Below are positions 7,972 through 15,042 of a stretch of DNA of 55,845 nucleotides, in pieces. A program made the position numbers and the translations under genes. Every line of letters starts with the position of its first letter. Within the stretch, counting starts at the first letter, position 1. The notes beneath the pieces are model-generated. The model worked only from the letters and a program-made list of their open reading frames with translations, did not search any database and was not told the origin of the DNA. The DNA is from Gammaproteobacteria bacterium (GTDB lineage: Bacteria; Pseudomonadota; Gammaproteobacteria; Ga0077536), in assembly GCA_030429865.1 (NCBI GenBank), contig JAUIFX010000004.1, positions 1 through 55,845 of the forward strand. The letters run 5' to 3'.

Positions 7972-10251
7972 TCACTTTGTCTTGGCGGGAGGCAGGTGAC
8001 GCCGTAAACGCAGCAGGAGCGTCGGCGTCACGGCGAGGTCGGTCAGCCAGGCGATGAACAGGGTCGCGGCGGCGAGCAGGCCGAATTCGACCTGCCCGCG
8101 GAGTTCGGCGAAGGCGAGCGTGGCGAAGCCTGCGACCAGCGCCGCGGTGGTGATGGTGACCGGGCGCAGGACGGCAGCGAGCGCCGCCTCGAGTTCCGCT
8201 TCGCATGTGCCGTGGTCCCGGCACGCCGCGGCGTAGCGGGCCAGCAGGTGCACGCTGTCGTCAATCGCGATGCCGAAAACGGCGCACGCGACCAGGCTCG
8301 TGCTGAGATTGAGAGTGGTCGGTATGACGCCGAGCAGCCCGAAGAAACAGAGGATGGGCAGCCCGCTCGGCAAGAGCACGATGAGCCCGATGTGCCACGA
8401 ACGGAACACCAGCGCGAGCACCACGGCAACGAGGCCGAGGGCCACGCCGAGACTCCCTACCTGGCCACGGCTGATGGCGTCGATGCCACGCGCCGACAGC
8501 GCCGTCGTGCCGGTCACGCTGCCGTGCAGGGTATCCGGCAGTGCCGCCAGGCGGGCCTCGATGCGCGTGGCTAGTGCGTTTACCGCCGCGGTCGACAACG
8601 CGCTCGTGCGCAGGTGGATGACCGTGGTGCGCAGATCGGGCGTGGCGAAGCGCCCGAGCAGGGTCGGATCCGCGAGCAGCAGGGCGTGCCGGAGCGGGCG
8701 CGCCGCGGGCAGTGGCTCGGATGCAGCGAGTTCCGGCGCCAGCGCGCGGTAGAGCAGGCCGACGTAGTCCACCAGCCCGTAGGCGATCCCGATGTCTGCC
8801 TGGCCTTCCAGCCACGCGTCGAGTGCTGCGAGGGCGGCAATCCCCGCGGGGTCCTGCAGGCCTTCCGGGTGCGTGCTTTCGATCACGATTTGCAACGGTA
8901 CCGGGCCAGCGAAGCGCGTGGCCAGTTCGGTGAAGTTCTGCCGCGCCGGATGCCCGGCGGCGAAGTTGTCGAGCAGCGTGGTATCGACCTGCAGGCGCGT
9001 TGCCGCGGCGCATGCCAGGATGGCGAGCGCCGTCGCTGCCGCGAGCGCCATGCGGCCGTGCCGGCAGGCAAAGCTGGCGAGGCGTGACGCGATGCGCGTC
9101 GCCCCCGCTTTCGGCGCGCGCTGCCGGCCGGGAACCAGCACGAGCAGCGCCGGCACGAGCGTCACCGCGCCGATCCATGCGAACGCGATGCCGCAGGCCG
9201 CGGACAAGCCGAACGTGCGGATCGACGCGACGGGAGAGACCGCGAGCGCGGCGAACCCGATGACGGTCGTCACCGCGGTCAGCCCCAATGCCGACCAGAC
9301 CTCACACAGCGCGCGCGCGGCCGCGCCGGCCCGCGGCCCTCCCGCGTAACGGCGTTCGAATGCACACACGACGTGCACGGCGTAGGCGAAGCCGACCACG
9401 AACACGACCGGGACCAGCGTCGCGGTGACGAAATCGAAGCGGCCGCCGGTGGCCGTGTAGGCGGCCAGTGCGATGAGCGTCGTCAGCGCGTTGGCAACCA
9501 GCGGTATGCAGGCGCCGCGCAGGCTGCGGAAGGCGAATGCGGCGACGAGGAACGTCGCCAGCATGGCCAGCGGCGTCAGGCGCAGCAGGTCACGCTCGAG
9601 CGCGGCGGCGACAGCAAGGCGCAGGTGCAATGGCCCGCTGAGAAACTGCTCGCGGCCGTCGGCATGCTCCGCGGAGAGTGCTGCTACCGAAGCGACCAGG
9701 GCCGCGAGCTGCCCGCGCGGCAGGCCCGGCTCGAAACGGACTGCGAGCAGCAGGTCGCGTCCGTCGCTGCTCAGCAGCATGCCGCGGACGAGCGGGTTGG
9801 CCAGGGCGCGTTCGCGTAGGGCGATGGCATCGGCCGTGTTGGCCGGTGGAGGGTCGAGGAACGGGACGACCACGCTGGCTTCGTCGTCGATCCGCAGGTC
9901 GAGCGCGCCGGGAAGACCGTCGACGCGGTCCACCGCCGGCAAGGCGGCGATGTCGTCGACGAGACGGGCGTGTGCCGCGAGGGCCGCCGGTGTGAAGAGG
10001 TCGTCGCCGTGCCAGACGACGAGCAGCAGGTCGTCGTCGCCGATGAGGGCGCGCGCGCGGGCGAACGTCGCGGCGGCCGCGCCATGTTGCGGAATCAAGG
10101 CGGTCATTGCGGGGTCGAGCGCGAGACGCAGGTGACCGCCGGGCACATCGACCAGCACCGCCAGCGCGGCCAGGCCGGCGCACAGCATGCCGCCCAGCAC
10201 GTGCCATGGACGAGCCGTGACGCGGCGAGCGTGCCGCGCGACTCGGTTCAC
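7972..10251 (-). CDS. MmpL-type RND superfamily transporter
   Basis: An inner-membrane exporter of the hydrophobe/MmpL branch of RND pumps, 759 residues with the family duplication: one N-terminal helix, a large periplasmic loop, five or six helices, then the same pattern again. The two membrane halves show GFAYAVHVVCAFERRY and VFGIAIDDSVHLLARY, the twin D/H-containing segments of helix 4 that carry protons. The GTG start at 10251 overlaps the preceding stop (GTGA), so it is translationally coupled to the LolA-like gene. With that gene, DUF1329 and DUF1302 it forms an operon probably moving a lipid-like substrate between membranes. The substrate is unknown. An upstream in-frame extension lies inside the previous gene and was discarded. 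Confidence 0.9.
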   Translation of the reverse strand: MNRVARHARRVTARPWHVLGGMLCAGLAALAVLVDVPGGHLRLALDPAMTALIPQHGAAAATFARARALIGDDDLLLVVWHGDDLFTPAALAAHARLVDDIAALPAVDRVDGLPGALDLRIDDEASVVVPFLDPPPANTADAIALRERALANPLVRGMLLSSDGRDLLLAVRFEPGLPRGQLAALVASVAALSAEHADGREQFLSGPLHLRLAVAAALERDLLRLTPLAMLATFLVAAFAFRSLRGACIPLVANALTTLIALAAYTATGGRFDFVTATLVPVVFVVGFAYAVHVVCAFERRYAGGPRAGAAARALCEVWSALGLTAVTTVIGFAALAVSPVASIRTFGLSAACGIAFAWIGAVTLVPALLVLVPGRQRAPKAGATRIASRLASFACRHGRMALAAATALAILACAAATRLQVDTTLLDNFAAGHPARQNFTELATRFAGPVPLQIVIESTHPEGLQDPAGIAALAALDAWLEGQADIGIAYGLVDYVGLLYRALAPELAASEPLPAARPLRHALLLADPTLLGRFATPDLRTTVIHLRTSALSTAAVNALATRIEARLAALPDTLHGSVTGTTALSARGIDAISRGQVGSLGVALGLVAVVLALVFRSWHIGLIVLLPSGLPILCFFGLLGVIPTTLNLSTSLVACAVFGIAIDDSVHLLARYAAACRDHGTCEAELEAALAAVLRPVTITTAALVAGFATLAFAELRGQVEFGLLAAATLFIAWLTDLAVTPTLLLRLRRHLPPAKTK

Positions 10252-11039
10252 CGCCCCTGCTCGAGTGACTGCGGGGCGAACAAGGCGTCGGGTAGCGGTT
10301 CGTCGATCGCCACCGCTTCCAGCGTCACGGTCGTGCGGTTGCCGCTCTGCGCATCGACCACGACGACCTGCATCGGCACGTGGCGCCCGGCAACGGCGGA
10401 CACCTGCGCGGCGGGGGCTTCGAGTGACTTCACGGCGGCGCCGGCGGCGTCGAGGAAGACGGCGCGCAGGGGGACGCACCAGGCGCGATCGAGCGTGACG
10501 CGGATGCGCTCGTAGCCGGCATCGGTTGCGGCAACCGGCGCTTCGAGCAGCAGGGCTGCGCGTCCGGCGTGGGTGGTGTCGCCGAGTACGCGCACCGCGT
10601 CGCCCGCGAGGAAAGCGGCGAGGTGCTCGGCATCGGCTGCCGTGAAGTCGCTGCCCAGCGCTGAACTCGAGGCGCCCGCACCGACCATGCGCCGCGCGCG
10701 GCGCATATCCGGCGAATAGACCCACACTTCCGGCCGCGCGCCGTCCTGCTTGATGACGAGCACTTTGAGGCCCGCCTCCTGGCGAGGTTCGTCGAGCACG
10801 ACGAGCAGGCGTGTCTCGTTGCTGCCCGTGCGTTTGAAATAGACCCGGCGCAGCGACTCGCGCACCCAGCCGCCCGCGCCCTCGACACGCACCCGCTGCA
10901 CCTGTGTCATGCTCGTGTGCGGCAGGGCCCGCGCAGCACAGTCGGCGAGTGCCGGGTCAGGCGGCGCCGCATCGGCAGCGCCGGTCGTCCATGCGGCAAG
11001 CGACATCGCGGCGAACAACCACCCGTGATACCGCGGCAC
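10248..11039 (-). CDS. LolA-like outer-membrane lipoprotein-sorting protein
   Basis: A periplasmic protein of 263 residues with a LolA/LolB-like fold inferred from ESLRRVYFKRTGSNETRLLVVLD, GLKVLVIKQDG and VWVYSPDMRRARRM, which match the outer membrane lipoprotein-sorting domain found next to MmpL pumps. The GTG start at 11039 lies 2 nt after the DUF1329 stop and gives a clean signal peptide (HGWLFAAMSLAAWTTGAADA). A longer version starting upstream would overlap DUF1329 and lose the signal peptide. Expected role: a soluble shuttle that accepts substrate from the RND pump encoded next. The specific cargo cannot be told. Confidence 0.85.
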   Translation of the reverse strand: MPRYHGWLFAAMSLAAWTTGAADAAPPDPALADCAARALPHTSMTQVQRVRVEGAGGWVRESLRRVYFKRTGSNETRLLVVLDEPRQEAGLKVLVIKQDGARPEVWVYSPDMRRARRMVGAGASSSALGSDFTAADAEHLAAFLAGDAVRVLGDTTHAGRAALLLEAPVAATDAGYERIRVTLDRAWCVPLRAVFLDAAGAAVKSLEAPAAQVSAVAGRHVPMQVVVVDAQSGNRTTVTLEAVAIDEPLPDALFAPQSLEQGR

Positions 11040-11041
11040 GG

Positions 11042-12421
11042 TCAACTGCCCATGCGGCGCAAGGCCTGTTCGGTCATGAACTCGGACACGAGATCGATCG
11101 GCGGGTCGAGGCGCGTGCGCCAGTTGCCGCGGCAATGCTCGGCCTGCAACACGCGCGTCACGCGATTCGCCTGGACGTCATGTGAGATGAGCCAGTTGAA
11201 GCTCCACTCGATGCGTCCGTCGCTGCAGCGCTCGGCCGCGTTGCCGGCGAGGCGTTGGCCGGAACCGGTTTCGAAGCTCTTCCACGCCTCGCCGTGACGA
11301 TCGTAGGTGATCGCCTGCAGCACGTTCATGTTGCGCGCATCGACGTAGATACGCCGACGCGACACCGGCGCGTTGGGGTAGGCCACCGGTTCGGCCTCCA
11401 CCACGATGACCTCGGGCACGAGGGCCTTGCCGACCTCGAAGTAGCTGATGCCGCCCGCACCGCCGACCAGCGGGTGCGCCCAGTTGGCCCGTGCGGGGCG
11501 CCACTGGGCGTGGCACGAGGCGAGGTAGGGACCGCGATGGATGATGCGGAAGTTGCCCCAGGTGAGCATCGGGTCGCCCGCCGCCCAGGCATCGGAGAGA
11601 TACAGGTTGAGGCCGGGCATGTAGGGTTCGAAACGCTGGTTGGCGGGAAAGCGCCTGACGCGCTTGAGGTTCGGAAGGTAACCGAACAGTTCCGGCACGC
11701 GGCGCTGGTCATAGGGCCAGATCGACAGGAACGCCGAGCCGCGCACATCGTTGGTATGGGTGAACCAGAGCGACTGGCGGCGCAACTCGCCGGCATGCCC
11801 CGGCAGTAGCGTGCCGGGGGCATCCGGGTGCACGAGTCCCGCACACTGCTGCTCGGCCCACACGAAGTCGTACTCGTACGCCTGCGCGCCGGCAGGGTCG
11901 ATGACGACGGCCGGAAACGCGTACAGGGCCCGATCGTGGCGGCCCCAGGAAAGGGTGAGGTTGGCGATGACCTCGGCACCGCTCGTGGCGGCCGGGAACG
12001 GGAGCCCGCCGGGCCAGCTGTCGCCGCCGTCGGTCACCACGTTGCCATCCGCGTCGAAGCGGGCGCGGCCCTGGTGGCGCAGCGTGGCGTCGAGGAAGTA
12101 CGGCGGGAACAGCGTCTCGAGGCCGTTGGCGGCCGGCTGGACGAAGAAGCGGCGCCGGTCCTGCTTGACCTCCTGGTAGACGACCGGGTCGACCAGGTCC
12201 TGGACGAGTTCGATGCTGTCGGCGTCGATCCAATCCCCCGGGCGCACTCGACCCGCGGTGAACGCCTCGATGTCGAGGAGCGCCGGGGCAAAAGCGTCCG
12301 CCGCGTCGCCGTGGGCGGACAGCGCCGGCCACACGGCCATGGCAACGCCGCCGCGCAGGAAGCGGCGGCGCGCGGGCTCGCCCGCGGTACGCCGCGGCTG
12401 GTCAGAAGAACCAGGTCGCAC
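11042..12421 (-). CDS. DUF1329 family periplasmic protein
   Basis: About 459 residues from a GTG at 12421; the start is uncertain because the gene overlaps the end of DUF1302. The chosen N-terminus has ARRRFLRGGVAMAVWPALSAHG, a plausible twin-arginine signal. Family segments include GGLPFP, YDFVWAEQQ, RIYVDARNMNVLQAITYDRHGEAWKSFE and the tail FMTEQALRRMGS. DUF1329 proteins are LolA/LolB-fold relatives that occur beside DUF1302 and RND exporters in Pseudomonas-like and Nevskiales bacteria. Here it is the second gene of that set. A periplasmic lipid or hydrophobic substrate-binding role is inferred, not shown. Confidence 0.85.
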   Translation of the reverse strand: MRPGSSDQPRRTAGEPARRRFLRGGVAMAVWPALSAHGDAADAFAPALLDIEAFTAGRVRPGDWIDADSIELVQDLVDPVVYQEVKQDRRRFFVQPAANGLETLFPPYFLDATLRHQGRARFDADGNVVTDGGDSWPGGLPFPAATSGAEVIANLTLSWGRHDRALYAFPAVVIDPAGAQAYEYDFVWAEQQCAGLVHPDAPGTLLPGHAGELRRQSLWFTHTNDVRGSAFLSIWPYDQRRVPELFGYLPNLKRVRRFPANQRFEPYMPGLNLYLSDAWAAGDPMLTWGNFRIIHRGPYLASCHAQWRPARANWAHPLVGGAGGISYFEVGKALVPEVIVVEAEPVAYPNAPVSRRRIYVDARNMNVLQAITYDRHGEAWKSFETGSGQRLAGNAAERCSDGRIEWSFNWLISHDVQANRVTRVLQAEHCRGNWRTRLDPPIDLVSEFMTEQALRRMGS

Positions 12422-14732
12422 GCACGAAGATCTCGTCGGCGAAATCGAGGCTTTCCATGACGTCGTCGTTCTCGTCACCGCCATCCTCCATGAGATTGGC
12501 ATAGAGATCGAACTGCCAGTCGTCGCCCGGACGGTAGCGCAGGCCCGGCTGGACCAGGAATCCGCCTTCCACGTCGACCAGGACCGCCATGTCGAAACGC
12601 CACATGAGGCTGCGCGTCGGCTGCTGGAAGCCGAAGACCACGTAGTCGGCGGCCCCGGACCCCCGCGGGCTCGCCGCACCATCGACGAAGGCCGCGGGAG
12701 TGAAGTCGCCGGTGGCAGGATCGATGAAGCGCGAGAATGGCACGGTCTCGGTCCCGCTCAAGTGGCGCCCGAAGAGATCCGATGCTTCGCGATGCATCCA
12801 TTGCCACACCATGTACGTGGCCGGAATGGCGTCGGAGAAGCGGTGGAACTTCTCGATGATCAGCGCCGAGATCACCTCGGTTTCCTCGATGTAGTCGCGG
12901 CTGAGCCCGAGGCTGGTGAACTGCTTGTGCGGCGTCACGGCGACCTCGCCGCGCAGGATCATCGAATCGAAGAACGAGTGCGGATCGTCCATCTGGATGA
13001 TGTAGTTGGCGCCGAGCGCGAAAACCTGCTCGCGTTTGAACTCGCGTGTCGCGTAGGCTCGGAAGCCGCCGAGATAGCCGTGAAACGCTTCCAAGGTCCG
13101 GAGGGCGTCGGCGACGTTGCGTTCCTCGCCGAAACCGAATATCTCGCGCACCGCCCAGTGCGTCGCGGGCCATTCGTCGATCGCCGTTCGCAGTGCCTGC
13201 ATCGGGTCGAGCCGGCTGCGCCCCATGGCGTGCCAGTACTCGGTCGAGCCAGGCCCGTGGTTGTCGGGCGCGAGCGCCGCGCCGCAGTGCCCGAGCACCT
13301 GGTGCTGACCACCGCGCAATGCCGGCATCAGTCCGAGGCCGCTGGCCGCCACCGCGCCTTGCAGCGGTCCGGCGGGAAGGAGCGGGCCGCCGGCGAACAG
13401 CGCGCCGCCACGGAAGTTCGACAACAAGGCGTTGGTCGCATTGGCCGGGCCGGCGCACCAGGCGTTGGCGATGCCCGCGTTCGTGGCGGGGGCTTCGGCG
13501 TAACGGAACACGCCGTCGGGGTTGCGGCGGTTCGTGTACATCGCCGTCACGGTGAGCTGTTCCGAGAGCGGAACGCTCAGGCGGGCGCCGAAATTGAGCG
13601 CGCCGGCGGCATCGTCGAACTCGTCGCGCTCGTCCAGCGTCGTCCCGGACGAAATCAGGTTGTAGGCGGAATTCTGCGCGGGCAGCACGGTAGGGGTGAA
13701 CAGGGAGACGAACAGGTCGAGTTCGGGGCCCGCATCGAAGGCGTAGGAGACGCGCAGCGCGGGCGAGGCGATGCGCTGATCCTGGAACTCCTCGCCGCCT
13801 GGACCGAGCGTCAGGTGGCGACGCAGGTCGAGACCATTGGCCACGTCCATGACGCGGAAGAAATAGGCCTCGCCCCAGGCCACGATCTGGTTGCCCAGCC
13901 GGATCCACAGGGGGCCGCGGTTGTAGTCGAGATACAAGGCCGGCAGGTCGAGCAAGAAGTTCGGCGTGCTCCATTCGCCCGGCGTGCTGCGCGTCCCCCA
14001 GTAGGGATTCTCGTTGAGGTTGCCGATGCGCCCGTCGGTGAAGCTCGAGGTGGCATCGGCGTAGAAACGTACGCGGGCAAATGCAGCGAAGCCGGCGCCG
14101 AATCGGGCCTGTACGTCGAACTCGGCGCGCGTGTTGAACAGGTTGAAGTTGATGTCGTCGTCGAGGGCGGCGCCCTGGGCGCTGATTCCGGCGGCCACGC
14201 CCGGCGTCGCGCCGGGCACCCATGCGCTGCCGGCGCCGTTCGGACACAGCACGCCGGCGAATGCGCCGGTACCGGCCAGGCCGGGGCTGCCGGCGGCGCG
14301 CGCATTGGCGAGTCCGAAGCGGCAATTGGCCGTCGCCTGCGTGAACAGGCCGGCGGCGGTTGCGCGTCGACGCGCCGCGCCCGCAACACCGGCCAACCCG
14401 CCTTGCTGGAAGAATCCGGGCACGCCTTCGGCGTTCAGGTAGGTCGATGTCAACGCCGCGGCGTTTGCGCCGCTGCCCCAGGTGCGGTGCGTGTAATGGG
14501 GCGTGATGCGATCGTTGAACACGTTGCCCATCTGGTTGAGTTCGTTGTTGTTCGCCGCGATGCTGTAGGCGATTTCCTGGCGGACGTGGCCACTCAGGTT
14601 CCAGTCGATGGCATGTGATTCGAGGTGACAGAGCACGCCGGCGACGGCAACGGCGGTCCACGACCCGCGACGCGGCGCTGCGCGTGCCATGGCACCGGCG
14701 TGTGACCTGGGCACAGGGTAACGAGCGGGCAT
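12402..14732 (-). CDS. DUF1302 family outer-membrane barrel protein
   Basis: A 776-residue protein with an N-terminal signal (SWTAVAVAGVLCHLESHA, mature part starting near IDWNLSGHVRQEIAYSI). It has many alternating-strand segments such as VDVQARFGAGFAAFARVRFYAD and ends in an aromatic residue (RATWFF), as outer-membrane barrels do. The pattern LWIRLGNQIVAWGEAYFFRVMDVANGLDLRRH is a hallmark of DUF1302. The ATG at 14732 has AAGGAAG upstream. It is the first gene of the DUF1302-DUF1329-LolA-like-RND operon and is its likely outer-membrane component. A low-complexity Ala/Gly insert lies around residues 95-180. Confidence 0.87.
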   Translation of the reverse strand: MPARYPVPRSHAGAMARAAPRRGSWTAVAVAGVLCHLESHAIDWNLSGHVRQEIAYSIAANNNELNQMGNVFNDRITPHYTHRTWGSGANAAALTSTYLNAEGVPGFFQQGGLAGVAGAARRRATAAGLFTQATANCRFGLANARAAGSPGLAGTGAFAGVLCPNGAGSAWVPGATPGVAAGISAQGAALDDDINFNLFNTRAEFDVQARFGAGFAAFARVRFYADATSSFTDGRIGNLNENPYWGTRSTPGEWSTPNFLLDLPALYLDYNRGPLWIRLGNQIVAWGEAYFFRVMDVANGLDLRRHLTLGPGGEEFQDQRIASPALRVSYAFDAGPELDLFVSLFTPTVLPAQNSAYNLISSGTTLDERDEFDDAAGALNFGARLSVPLSEQLTVTAMYTNRRNPDGVFRYAEAPATNAGIANAWCAGPANATNALLSNFRGGALFAGGPLLPAGPLQGAVAASGLGLMPALRGGQHQVLGHCGAALAPDNHGPGSTEYWHAMGRSRLDPMQALRTAIDEWPATHWAVREIFGFGEERNVADALRTLEAFHGYLGGFRAYATREFKREQVFALGANYIIQMDDPHSFFDSMILRGEVAVTPHKQFTSLGLSRDYIEETEVISALIIEKFHRFSDAIPATYMVWQWMHREASDLFGRHLSGTETVPFSRFIDPATGDFTPAAFVDGAASPRGSGAADYVVFGFQQPTRSLMWRFDMAVLVDVEGGFLVQPGLRYRPGDDWQFDLYANLMEDGGDENDDVMESLDFADEIFVRATWFF

Positions 14733-15042
14733 GAGCGGCTTCCTTGGACTGAGCAACCTGTGCAGGAACATGCGGTGACGCCTTCCCTTCCTGCGCACCA
14801 CGGTAGTCGCGATGTTAGTGCATCTTGTTCCCTGCATGGTTCAGTCACGCGGGTCGCGCACCCCGCTTGCGTGACGGCCGGGTGGATTGGCCGAGCGCGC
14901 CTTCGTCGACATCGCTCCCGCGGACACCTCGCATAGTGGTGCGTCGAGCGTCGTCGTCCCGGCGCGAAGCGCGCAGGCCCCGGTTGCCGCCGTCGGTCAG
15001 CGGCCCCGCCACGTCCACTCGGTGCGCTTGTGCGGCATGCGG
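14733..15042. other. 310-bp intergenic region, no gene seen
   Basis: Separates two minus-strand units. It must hold the DUF1302 promoter, but I could not pick a convincing -35/-10 pair. Short frames are not gene-like. Confidence 0.4.

Noticed and set aside
7667-8224. Minus-strand frame ending GEGGIRTLEGG over tRNA-Ser
   Set aside because: It is the antisense of the tRNA and the hairpin region, a well-known false gene pattern.
10252-10725. N-terminal extension of the RND transporter frame
   Set aside because: It lies inside the LolA-like gene, is Arg-rich and has no membrane or signal features; the coupled GTG at 10251 explains the start.
11262-11285. Possible second copy of the element end (resembles GAACCGGTCTC)
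   Set aside because: Only a partial match, inside conserved DUF1329 coding sequence, with no partner repeat.
12213-14618. 801-residue plus-strand frame opposite DUF1302
   Set aside because: High GC creates long antisense frames; its composition is Arg/Gly/Glu-biased and the minus strand carries the signal peptide and barrel pattern.
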